Source of the DNA: Curtobacterium flaccumfaciens
GTDB taxonomy: Bacteria; Actinomycetota; Actinomycetes; Actinomycetales; Microbacteriaceae
Assembly: GCA_029689965.1 (NCBI GenBank)
Contig: CP121450.1
Coordinates: 992,001-1,056,000 of the forward strand
Length of the DNA stretch: 64,000 bases
Reading direction: 5' to 3'
Below are positions 1-7,297 of this stretch, piece by piece. The notes below the pieces were generated by a model that did no database searches, was not told where the DNA came from, and saw nothing but the letters and a program-made list of their open reading frames with translations. A program made the translations under genes and the position numbers. Position 1 is the first letter of the stretch, and the number at the start of each line of letters is the position of its first letter.

Positions 1-36
1 CGACAGTTCTCACGCTCCCTGGCCCGAGAACTGTCG
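1..36. terminator. Hairpin downstream of PTS EIIA gene
   Basis: An exact 11-base inverted repeat (CGACAGTTCTC at 1-11, its complement at 26-36) with a 14-base loop. A second, 8-base stem (AGTCTCGG / CCGAGACT) lies at about 47-73, just past the EIIA stop at 83 on the minus strand. Either could end the EIIA-EIIB transcript. There is no clear T tract, so the terminator role is inferred from position and symmetry. Confidence 0.5.
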
Positions 37-82
37 CTGGCAGCTGAGTCTCGGGCACGGGGCACCGAGACTAGGTCGGGCG

Positions 83-535
83 TCAGGCCTCGAAGAGGGC
101 GTCGCTCTCGCGGACGGTCGTGCCGACCGTGTCCTGCGGGATCGAGTCCGCTGCGGAGCCGAGCACCACGACGGGGCAGATCGGGAGTAGCCGGCGGCCG
201 AGATCACCGAGGGGGTGAACCGGACGACCGGGTCGCCCGCCGAGACGGTGTCACCCTCGGTGGCGAGGAGCTCGAAGCCCTCGCCGGAGAAGCTTCACGG
301 TGTCGATGCCGACGTGCACGAGGACGTCTGTCCCCGCCGCGCCCTGCAACGCGAAGGCGTGTGGGTGCAGCTTCACGATCGTCCCGTCGACGGGGGCGAC
401 CGCGGTGATCGCACCCTCGACACCGGTCGGGTCCACCGCGACGCCGGCGCCGACGAGCTGCCCGGCGAACACCGGGTCGGGTACGTCGGCGAGTGAGACG
501 ACCGGGCCCGCGAACGGGGTCCGGACGCTCGTCAC
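83..535 (-). CDS. PTS glucose-family EIIA component
   Basis: EIIA domain of the glucose/N-acetylglucosamine PTS family, a cytoplasmic phosphocarrier passing phosphate from HPr to EIIB. Residues 1-80 read cleanly and include the active-site segment VLVHVGIDTV with the phosphorylated His near residue 74. Two compensating shifts follow: an extra base at about 293 (in AAGCTTC) and a missing C at about 191 (in a C run). Between them the other frame gives typical EIIA sequence (GEGFELLATEGD, VVRFTPSVI). The overall length is still divisible by three, giving about 150 aa. The start overlaps the EIIB stop by 4 bases (ATGA), so the two are translationally coupled. Confidence 0.85.
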
Positions 536-768
536 AGCTCGTCCTGGATGTCCTGCGCGAGGTTGTCGGCGACGGTGCCGACGATGACCTGCCAGCCGGT
601 GCCGCCACCGACCACGGCCTGGGCGCCGGCGGCCTGCAGCGCGGCCTTGTCGACGAGGTCGCCGTCCTCCACCTCGACGCGGAGGCGCGTGATGCAGCCC
701 TCGACCTCTTCGATGTTGTCGGCGCCACCGAGCGCGGCGATGATGTCAGCGGCCTTGATGTCAGCCAT
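532..768 (-). CDS. PTS glucose-family EIIB component
   Basis: Free-standing EIIB of 78 aa, the usual size. It takes phosphate from EIIA and passes it to the sugar carried by EIIC. The active-site Cys is residue 25 in EGCITRLRVEV, the family signature. A strong ribosome binding site (GAGGAGG on the minus strand) lies just upstream of the ATG. EIIB and EIIA form one transcript divergent from EIIC. The three domains are split into separate genes, as is common in actinobacterial GlcNAc/glucose permeases. Confidence 0.9.
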   Translation of the reverse strand: MADIKAADIIAALGGADNIEEVEGCITRLRVEVEDGDLVDKAALQAAGAQAVVGGGTGWQVIVGTVADNLAQDIQDEL

Positions 769-819
769 CGTTTCCTCCTCGTTACGGATACGCGTGCCAG
801 GTTGACATGTGTCTGGCGG

Positions 820-850
820 CAGTTCAGACTACGGAACTGGTCATGACCGG
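820..850. promoter_or_regulatory. Operator-like palindromes in divergent PTS promoter region
   Basis: Two nested symmetric elements lie between the divergent EIIB and EIIC genes: CAGTTC-N8-GAACTG (820-839) and CTGGTCATGACCGG (837-850), whose core GGTCATGACC is a perfect palindrome. The second resembles the site of the GntR-family regulator DasR (ACTGGTCTAGACCACT), which controls GlcNAc PTS genes in actinobacteria. That similarity suggests amino-sugar control. The match is by eye only. Confidence 0.4.
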
Positions 851-947
851 ACAGGACCGGACCTGGCGATACCGCCGAGGTTACCTGCGCCGGCTGAACG
901 ACTCAACTCACCCCGACCAGCTCCACCCAATGACGAGAGGAACTCCG

Positions 948-2176
948 ATGAGCACTGCTGCTGCCACGGATGTGCCGGAGAAGAAGCCCAAGAAGCAGAG
1001 CAGGGCGTTCGCGAACGTCCAGCGCCTCGGCCGGAGCCTGATGCTCCCGATCGCAGTCCTGCCGGCCGCCGGGATCCTGTTGCGACTCGGAGCCCCCGAC
1101 CTCCTCGGCGCCATCCCGGGGTTCGAGAAGTGGGGTGCGGTCATCTCGGCGGCAGGGAACGGCGTCTTCAACTGGCTCCCGCTGATCTTCGCCGTGGGTA
1201 TCGCGATCGGCTGGGCGAAGAAGTCCGACGGCTCGACGGCGCTCGCCGCGGTCGTCGGCTACATGGTCGTGTACGAGGTCTTCGCGGCCATGTCGCCGAT
1301 CGTGCTGCCGAAGGGGCAGACGATCAACTACGGCGTCCTGGCCGGCATCGTCATGGGTCTCGTCGCCGCCACGCTGTGGCAGCGCTTCCACCGGACGAAG
1401 CTCCCGACTTCCTCGGGTTCTTCTCCGGACGACGCCTCGTGCCGATCCTCTCAGCGGTCTCCGGACTCGTCATCGGTGTCGTGATGTCGTTCATCTACCC
1501 GCTGTTCAACACGGTACTGACGTGGGTCGGTGACACGGTCGCCTCGAATGCCGTGCTCGGTGGTGGCATCTACGGCATGGTGAACCGCCTGCTCATCCCG
1601 ACCGGTTTGCACCAGATCCTCAACTCCGTCGTGTGGTTCATCATCGGCGACTACGACGGCAAGCACGGTGACCTCACTCGGTTCTTCGCGGGCGACCCCA
1701 GCGCGGGGATCTTCATGACGGGCTTCTTCCCGATCATGATGTTCGCCCTCCCGGCGGGCGCTCTCGCGATCTGGCGCAACGCCAAGCTGCAGAATCGCAA
1801 GCTGGTCGGCGGCATCATGCTCTCGGCCGCGCTCACCTCGTTCGTGACCGGCATCACTGAGCCCCTCGAGTACTCGTTCATGTTCGTCGCGTGGCCGCTC
1901 TACGTCATCCACGCGGTGCTCACCGGAACCTCGCTCGCGTTGGTGAACGCGCTCGGCATCCACGACGGCTTCACCTTCTCGGCGGGCGCGATCGACTACG
2001 TGCTGAACTTCGGCAAGGCCACGAACGCGATCTGGCTCATCCCGATCGGCCTCGGGTACGCGGTGATCTACTACTTCCTGTTCAGTTTCGTGATCAAGAA
2101 GTGGAACCTCCGGACGCCGGGGCGTGAAGAGGACACGATCGCCGAGAACACGATCGACGCGGCCACGAAGCCGTAG
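948..2176 (+). CDS. PTS glucose-family EIIC permease
   Basis: Membrane transport domain of a glucose/GlcNAc-type PTS, about 409 aa. The start is the ATG at 948 behind GAGAGGAAC. The protein opens with a Lys-rich tail and RLGRSLMLPIAVLPAAG, then many hydrophobic helices, and contains the family segments GITEPLEYSFMFV and LGIHDGFTFSAG. The frame breaks at about 1407, where a C appears missing from a C run (KLPDFLGFFSG across the join). It is divergent from EIIA-EIIB, with which it should form one permease. The DasR-like site upstream points to N-acetylglucosamine as substrate, but the sequence does not prove it. Confidence 0.85.
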
Positions 2177-2189
2177 ACGTCACCATCTG

Positions 2190-2235
2190 ACGGACTGGAG
2201 GCGCGGTGCCAGCTGGCACCGCGCCTCCAGTCCGT
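2190..2235. terminator. Perfect 46-bp palindrome after EIIC
   Basis: Two 23-base arms (2190-2212 and 2213-2235), perfectly complementary, meeting at GCCAGCTGGC with no loop. It lies 13 bases after the EIIC stop. The core GGAGGCGCGG recurs in a similar palindrome at 35934-35981 and in fragments elsewhere in the window, so it may be a dispersed repeat used as a terminator. Confidence 0.75.
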
Positions 2236-2312
2236 CTGGTGCGCACGTTCCCGCCCATCGTGCGCGACCGACCAAGCCGAATCGCGCGTAGGGAGTGGGA
2301 AATCCCCACCTC

Positions 2313-2361
2313 TGTGAGCAGCTTCGTTCGGCGTCGTCGTTTTCGCACCGCTTCGTGTCGC
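2313..2361 (+). repeat. Left terminal inverted repeat of the 9.0-kb element
   Basis: Copy A of a 49-bp sequence. It starts TGTGAGCAGCTTCG and ends CTTCGTGTCGC, with 37 bases from the first G of GTGAGC to the start of CTTCGTGTCG. The same spacing occurs in the copies at 7027 and 11339. The flank CCCCACCTC at 2304-2312 is repeated outside the right end. Confidence 0.75.
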
Positions 2362-2442
2362 GTTCGGGCAGCACAGCTCGAGTTCGACAACGATGTCGGA
2401 TATCCGCCAGCTCTCGCCGTCGCTCCCGCCTAGCGTGGCTCT

Positions 2443-2811
2443 ATGCACTCCGGTTCCCCGCTGCACTTCGATCCGCTTCAGATCCAGTGGGAGACGGTGC
2501 ACGACGACGGAACGAAGTCATCAACTCTCGTTGGCTCCCGCGAAGCGGGGCAGATGTTCACGTACGCGTTCTTCATCCCCGCTGGAGTGTTCGACGCACC
2601 CCACCATCACGCAGCAGACGCGCACCTGCAGGTTGCCACCGGCGCGCTGAGTCTCGGGTACGGCGACGTCCTCGCCGTCGACGCAGCAGTCAGCTACCCC
2701 GCGGGGTCGTTCCTCTTCGTTCCTGCCCGCACCGCTCATTTCGACGGTGCCATCGAGGACACAGTGATCATCGGTACCGCGACCGGCCCGTGGGACACGA
2801 TGTACCTCTGA
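2443..2811 (+). CDS. Cupin-domain protein
   Basis: Small single-domain protein of 122 aa. FFIPAGVFDAPHHHAADAHLQV followed by a second beta motif with SYPAGSFLFVPARTAHFDG resembles the two metal-binding motifs of cupins; the HHH cluster and the later His-Phe-Asp suggest a bound metal. The substrate is unknown. It is the first gene inside the 9.0-kb element and has no operon partner: a 154-base gap precedes the NUDIX gene. Confidence 0.7.
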   Translation: MHSGSPLHFDPLQIQWETVHDDGTKSSTLVGSREAGQMFTYAFFIPAGVFDAPHHHAADAHLQVATGALSLGYGDVLAVDAAVSYPAGSFLFVPARTAHFDGAIEDTVIIGTATGPWDTMYL

Positions 2812-2965
2812 ACGTGGTCAAGCGATCCACCCGATCGCATCGAACGGCTAGTGTGCCTTGGATAGGAAGTTGGGCCCCAAGCCGCGCCCGATAGTCGATC
2901 GTCAACCGAGACACCTTGACGCCGGGCTGTGGCACACGGCCAGGGTTTCGTGGTGAGCTAGCCGG

Positions 2966-3367
2966 ATGCGCATCAGGTCAGCGGCCGTCGTCGTTCGAGA
3001 CGACAGCCTGCTTGTCATCGATCGGTTGAAAGACGGTCGGAACTACTGTGTGCTCCCTGGTGGCGGGGTGGAGGAAGGCGAGAGCCTCCGCGAAGCGTGT
3101 CGACGGGAACTGCGTGAGGAGACAGGCCTCGAGGCGATCGTCGGCGACCTGCTCGACGTACCAGTGGATAGCGCCGTTCCTGCGGCCTACTTCGCTGCGC
3201 AAGTGCGTCCTGGTCCGTTGGTACTAGGGGGCCCAGAGATCGACCGTGCCTCGGAACTGAACCAGTACGAGCCGAGGTGGGTGGAAGTGGGCTTGCTCGC
3301 GCACATCCCGTTGGTGCCGGAAGCGGCGTGGCGAGCGGTTCAACTGGTCCTCGAGGCGCGCCGCTAA
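2966..3367 (+). CDS. NUDIX hydrolase
   Basis: Protein of 133 aa with an intact Nudix box, beginning GGGVEEGESLREACRREL and continuing REETGL (residues about 32-54), matching Gx5Ex7REUxEExGU. The family hydrolyses nucleoside diphosphate derivatives with Mg2+. The N-terminus MRIRSAAVVVRDDSLLVIDR is typical of small ADP-ribose or NTP-type members, but the substrate cannot be read from sequence. The start is the ATG at 2966. Carried as cargo of the 9.0-kb element. Confidence 0.85.
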   Translation: MRIRSAAVVVRDDSLLVIDRLKDGRNYCVLPGGGVEEGESLREACRRELREETGLEAIVGDLLDVPVDSAVPAAYFAAQVRPGPLVLGGPEIDRASELNQYEPRWVEVGLLAHIPLVPEAAWRAVQLVLEARR

Positions 3368-3375
3368 GGGATCGC

Positions 3376-3956
3376 CTACCGGACGCTTCGCCCGAGCGTG
3401 ACCCATTCCTCGTCCTGGATGTAGCCCACCGCGTCGTTCGCTCGGAGGATCGCGAGATTGTCTGCAGAACCGCCGGTGCGGAACTGTGTGACGCCCTCGG
3501 CCGCGAGCGCGAGCACGGACGCCGCCTTCACTGCGATGCCCAGACCCTGACCACGCCAGGCACGGTGGACAACAGTGAATTGCGTCTCTGCCTTCGTTCC
3601 CTCGATGTCCACGAAGGTCATCGCGACGAGATCGCCGTCCGGCCCGAAGGCGCCGAACGCCCGCCGTGACGCACTCAGCGTCGCGGTGCTTCGGTCAAGG
3701 GGTGCGTGCTGCGTTGCGACGCTTCCGGGTAATCCTCGGCGGTCCTGGCGTCCAAATGCAGCACCGCCTCGACGTCGGCGTCTACCAGCTCCCGCACTGA
3801 TCGTTCGGCCTTTGCGACCAACGCCTGCAATCTCTGGCGGTCGATCCGGCCGGAGTCGAGTTGAGCCCCGAACGAACGAGCGACAACGACCCACCCGTCA
3901 GCTTCGAGTTCCGCTCGCCGCGACGCGTGAGCCGGCAGCACAAGCGTTTCCCCCAT
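3376..3956 (-). CDS. GNAT-family N-acetyltransferase
   Basis: About 193 aa, convergent with the NUDIX gene (8 bases apart). The C-terminal half carries the acetyl-CoA binding motif VVHRAWRGQGLGIAVKAA (Q/RxxGxG/A) and a final NDAVGYIQDEEW segment typical of the fold. The frame breaks at about 3715: the join DYPGSVATQHAPLDR reads through if one C is missing from a four-C run. The acyl acceptor is unknown. Confidence 0.8.
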
Positions 3957-4166
3957 GGTTCTATCCTGGCACGGCAACAGCTCCGGAAGACCAGCAGAGC
4001 TGCGCGGCTGTCCCGCGAACTCCTAGAGCCGTCGGCCGGGTGCTGCACCGCCCGGTGACCGATCGGCTATAGGACGGTCAGGAGGGCTGCCCTGTAGGAC
4101 TATTGAATGACTGATCTTGCCGAGACCCGTGAGGTCACGCTCGAGAAGCTCTGTTCCGCCCCGGGT

Positions 4167-5084
4167 TTAGTGGAGGCTCGGTAGTGCCGCTTCGACGGTA
4201 GTCGGAGCGGCGTGGTGCCGGTAGTAGTCGTGCTCGTACTCGACCGGTGGGACCATGCCGAGTTCGCCGTGGAGGCGTCGGTGGTTGAACCAGTCGATGT
4301 ACTCCACCGTCGCGATCTCGAGGTCCTCGATACCGCGCCAGGGCCCGCGGTTGCGGATCAGTTCGGCTTTGAAGATCGAGTTCACCGCCTCCGCGAGGGC
4401 GTTGTCGTAGCTGTCGCCCTTTGACCCGACGGACGCGACCGCGCCGGCTTCCGCGAGCCGGTCCGTGTAGCGGATGGCCCGATATTGGACTCCTCGGTCG
4501 CTGTGATGGACCAGCCGCGACAGATCGCGGTCCTCGCGGTGCCGGGTCCAGATGCCCATCTCGAGGGCGTCGAGGACCAGGTCGGTGCGCATGTTCCGGG
4601 ACAGCTGCCAGCCGACGATGCGGCGGGAGAACACGTCCGTGACGAACGCGGCGTAAACCCAGCCGGAGAAGGTGCGGATGTAGGTGATGTCCGCGACCCA
4701 GAAGCTGGTCCGGGCCGGTCGCAGTGAACGCCCTCTGCACCAGATCCGCCGGCCGGTCCCGACCGGACCGGGAACCGTCGTCTTCGGCCCCTTCCGTTTG
4801 GACACACCCACCAGCCCGGCGGCCCGCATCAGGCGCTCGACGGTGCAGCGCGCCACTTGGTGGCCCTCCCGGCGAAGTTGCGCGTGTACCTTCCAGGCGC
4901 CGTAGACGCCGTAGTTGCTGCGGTGCACCCGCTCGACCTCGACGATGCGGACGGCATCGCTGACCGACCGCGCTGACGGCGGCCGTGACTTGGCGGCGTA
5001 GTAGCTCGACGGGGCGACCTGCAACGTCCTGCAGATCGGCTCGACCCCGAACTCGTGCTTGTGCTGATCAATGAACTGCGTCAC
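4167..5084 (-). CDS. IS3-family transposase OrfB (rve integrase core)
   Basis: DDE transposase of about 305 aa. N-terminal HTH_21-like segment (EPICRTLQVAPSSYYAAKSR), then the integrase core with catalytic Asp in WVADITYI, Asp in HHSDRGVQY and Glu in SYDNALAEAVNSIFKAEL. Between about 4705 and 4760 the frame departs and returns: a missing base near 4758 and an extra C in CAGCTTCTGG near 4705. The other frame there reads ADLVQRAFTATGPDQ, as in relatives. It overlaps orfA by 4 bases. In this family OrfAB is often made by frameshifting, but here the ATGA overlap suggests re-initiation. Confidence 0.85.
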   Translation of the reverse strand: MTQFIDQHKHEFGVEPICRTLQVAPSSYYAAKSRPPSARSVSDAVRIVEVERVHRSNYGVYGAWKVHAQLRREGHQVARCTVERLMRAAGLVGVSKRKGPKTTVPGPVGTGRRIWCRGRSLRPARTSFWVADITYIRTFSGWVYAAFVTDVFSRRIVGWQLSRNMRTDLVLDALEMGIWTRHREDRDLSRLVHHSDRGVQYRAIRYTDRLAEAGAVASVGSKGDSYDNALAEAVNSIFKAELIRNRGPWRGIEDLEIATVEYIDWFNHRRLHGELGMVPPVEYEHDYYRHHAAPTTVEAALPSLH

Positions 5085-5402
5085 CTGCTGGACGGGCGGT
5101 CGAGCTTCGCCGCGAAGAAAGCCGACGCCGACTTCAGAATCTGGTTCGCCCGCCGCAGCTCCCGGACCTCACGTTCCAACTCCGCGATCCGATGCGCGTC
5201 CTCCGTGGTGACGCCTGGACGGTCGCCGGCATCGATCTCGGCCTGCTGCACCCAGTTCCGCAGCGTCTCGGGGTTGATCCCCAACTGCTCACCGATCCGA
5301 CGCAACGCGCCAGCCCTGGTGATCGGGTCGCGACGCGCTTCCACCGCCAGCCGGGCCGCCCGCTCCCGAAGCTCCTTGCGGGTACTTCCTCGGTGCTCCC
5401 AT
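5081..5402 (-). CDS. IS3-family transposase OrfA (HTH protein)
   Basis: About 106 aa from the ATG at 5402 (MGAPRKYPQ). The helix-turn-helix segment AGALRRIGEQLGINPETLRNWVQQAE is followed by a leucine-zipper-like coiled coil (IAELEREVRELRRANQILKSAS), the standard OrfA layout that binds the IS ends and pairs with OrfB. The frame breaks at about 5380 in GGAGCTTCGGG, where an extra C is inferred; the join then reads VRERAARLAVEARRDP. Confidence 0.8.
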
Positions 5403-5545
5403 GACTCTCATCCTCCCGTGGATTGAGAGCCTCCATCAGACCCGGGGCGGAACATACATCTGAGCTCGGAGGTCCTTGTCACGCAAGCGTGACCGCCTCC
5501 CGCCCGCCAGCGCCCCCGGTCGACTCTCTCCCGACCGGGGGCGCT

Positions 5546-6457
5546 TCACTGTCTGCGCCCTACGGCTTGACGGGCCTGCAGCGCCGGAGCCCACGTCAGC
5601 GCGATGACCACCGCGAGTACCGCCCAGTTGAGGACCGCGCCGGGCAGTCGCCCCGAGGGCAACACCGGTCGTGACGCCACCGCGACGTCGTAGACGAAGT
5701 GCCCGACGATCAGCGGCACCACCGACCCGCCCCACGCGAACAACGCCACCGCGACCAGGCCGACCGCCACGACCGCGGCCGCGGCGTCGACGCCCTGGTA
5801 CAGGTGATCAAGGAACCGCGTCACCAGACCGAACCCGGCCGCCACGAGACACCACGCCAGTACCCGCACCGGCGGGCCGACGAGCGTCCCGAACGGTGCA
5901 CGCAGGGTCCGGATGACCCACCAGGCGAAGCAGGCGAACGCTACCGGCACGGCGACGTCGAACGTCTCTTCCCAGGTCGACGCCCACACGCTCGACACCA
6001 GCCGATCCGACAGTGAGTAGCCGCCGTACGTCGTCGACACGGACGACGAGCTCGAGGACGACACCCACGCAAGCACGTACTGCGACAGCAGCGTGGCCAC
6101 GACGTACAGGGCGGCCATGCGCACCAGCAGCCACCACGGCCGTGGGCCGTGGGGGAGCCGGGCTCCGAACGCCGACCGGAGCGGACTCCACCGAGCCAGC
6201 AGCAAGATCCCGCCGGCGTACGCAGCCATCACCAGCGACTCGATCGACGCCTCCCACGACCGGGACGCATCCGAGAAGGACAACGCGGCCCCTCCACGAT
6301 CGCGCGCGGCGAGGTCGGACGGCCACTGCGCCGTCACGACGAACGCCAGCCCGAGGCCGGCGAGGATGAGGGCCACGACCATCTGCACCACCCCGGGCGC
6401 GAGGATCCACCGCAGCGGTGCCGGCGCTGCAGCTGCATCCTCGCGTGCCTTCCCCAT
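5546..6457 (-). CDS. CPBP-family intramembrane metalloprotease
   Basis: Membrane protein of 303 aa from the ATG at 6457, with about eight hydrophobic segments. It carries the paired Glu of the CAAX protease/bacteriocin-processing family in STWEETFDVAVP and later His residues in RFLDHLYQG and VGHFVYDVA, which fit motifs 2 and 3 of the family, though the usual Arg after EE is absent. Members cut prenylated or signal-type substrates or give bacteriocin immunity; the role here is not known. Uninterrupted frame. Confidence 0.6.
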   Translation of the reverse strand: MGKAREDAAAAPAPLRWILAPGVVQMVVALILAGLGLAFVVTAQWPSDLAARDRGGAALSFSDASRSWEASIESLVMAAYAGGILLLARWSPLRSAFGARLPHGPRPWWLLVRMAALYVVATLLSQYVLAWVSSSSSSSVSTTYGGYSLSDRLVSSVWASTWEETFDVAVPVAFACFAWWVIRTLRAPFGTLVGPPVRVLAWCLVAAGFGLVTRFLDHLYQGVDAAAAVVAVGLVAVALFAWGGSVVPLIVGHFVYDVAVASRPVLPSGRLPGAVLNWAVLAVVIALTWAPALQARQAVGRRQ

Positions 6458-6499
6458 GCCACGATCATCGCGCAGGCCGACGACGCCGACCCGTGCGTG

Positions 6500-6739
6500 G
6501 CGCCTAAGGGCGCTTCTTCCGCGCTTCTTCCGCCGACCGTTGATGTAGTCCGGGCAAGTTCGTGCGCGCGCTCGGCGGCCTTCCCGGACAACGACGCTGC
6601 CTGGTCCCCGAAGTGCTTCCCGAGCCGCTGCCGGTTCAGCTTCACCACCGTGAAGCAGACAACCCACAGCGTCGCGGCAAGAAGCTTGTGCGAGCACGAG
6701 AACGAAGCGTGGATCGTGTAGCAAGAGGTCGAGTGTCAT
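6500..6739 (-). CDS. Probable small single-pass membrane protein
   Basis: From the ATG at 6739 the frame reads MTLDLLLHDPRFVLVLAQ and then breaks at AAGCTTCTTG (about 6688). Allowing for an extra C there it continues VLAATLWVVCFTVVKLNRQR, a membrane helix, then a charged Ala-rich tail (HFGDQAASLSGKAAERAHEL). The 3' end is unclear; the reading looks genuine to about 6500. Unknown family. It was recognised only by applying the AGTTC/AGCTTC error pattern seen in other genes, so treat it as tentative. Confidence 0.4.
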
Positions 6740-7297
6740 CGGCGTGGACTCCAAGTGTGTGTGTGCTCCCTGGTGCGCCGCACGGGGCCGTGCGACCCAG
6801 GGTCTATGCCGACCGACGAGAGTCAGTCCGTCCGTGGTGGCTGAGTCTCAGGTCTGATCGATCTACAGGGCTGGGCGGCAGATCGTTCAGCGGCGACGTG
6901 AAAGTAGTACGTAGACCTCGCTGATATTTCGGCCCGGGCGTGTCGTGCAAGCTTCCGCCGGAAACGATCGTTTTTGGACAGGTCGACGCGAGGGGCCGAC
7001 ACGCCGCCCGAGGGCTGTCCAAAACTTGTGAGCAGCTTCGCTCTATGTCGTGATTTGCACTGCACTTCGTGTCGTGATCCCCTCCGCCAATCCCTCCCTT
7101 AGCGGCCGCGATGGAAGGCGTACCGCGACGGCCACGATGATGACGCTGAGAACACATTAAGCCCATTATGGAACAATGCCATTTGACCTGGGGTTTTCTC
7201 CTCACCCTCGAACGGGTGCCTCGTGTTGATTCTCAGCTGTCTCTTACGCTGCGGGAACTGACAGCAACTCGTGCTGTCGCTTGGCCTAGGGGGTCCC
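6740..7297. other. Non-coding stretch with long hairpin and internal element end
   Basis: No convincing gene in about 560 bases. It holds a perfect 10-base inverted repeat, TTTTGGACAG (6972-6981) and CTGTCCAAAA (7015-7024), spaced 33 bases and lying directly against the internal copy of the element end at 7027-7075. Downstream, 7076-7297 is relatively AT-rich leader for the secreted protein gene, with no clear promoter that I can defend. Confidence 0.5.
7027..7075 (+). repeat. Internal copy of the 49-bp element end
   Basis: Copy B starts TGTGAGCAGCTTCGCTCT and has CTTCGTGTCG exactly 37 bases further on, as in the copies at 2313 and (inverted) 11339. It has the same orientation as the left end, so 7027-11339 would also form a possible 4.3-kb element. 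The left flank here (CCAAAACT) does not match CCCCACCTC. Confidence 0.7.

Larger units (their letters stand above)
4152..5454 (-). mobile_element. IS3-family insertion sequence (1303 bp)
   Basis: Bounded by 28-bp inverted repeats starting TGTTCCGCCCCGGGT (left end 4152, right end 5454), 25 of 28 positions matching, and beginning TG / ending CA as in IS3. It contains overlapping orfA and orfB on the minus strand. I see no matching 3-4 bp direct repeat in the flanks (CTC left, TAC right), so its duplication is lost or it moved by deletion. It sits inside the larger 9.0-kb element. Confidence 0.85.

Noticed and set aside
948..2176. Frameshifted genes as pseudogenes, phase-variable genes or programmed frameshifts
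   Set aside because: The shifts are spread over unrelated genes including rpsN, follow two recurrent sequence signatures, and leave conserved protein text on both sides of each break.
4152..5454. The IS3 element as the engine of the 9.0-kb transposon
   Set aside because: It has its own 28-bp ends starting TGTTCCG, unrelated to TGTGAGCAGC, and lies well inside the larger element.
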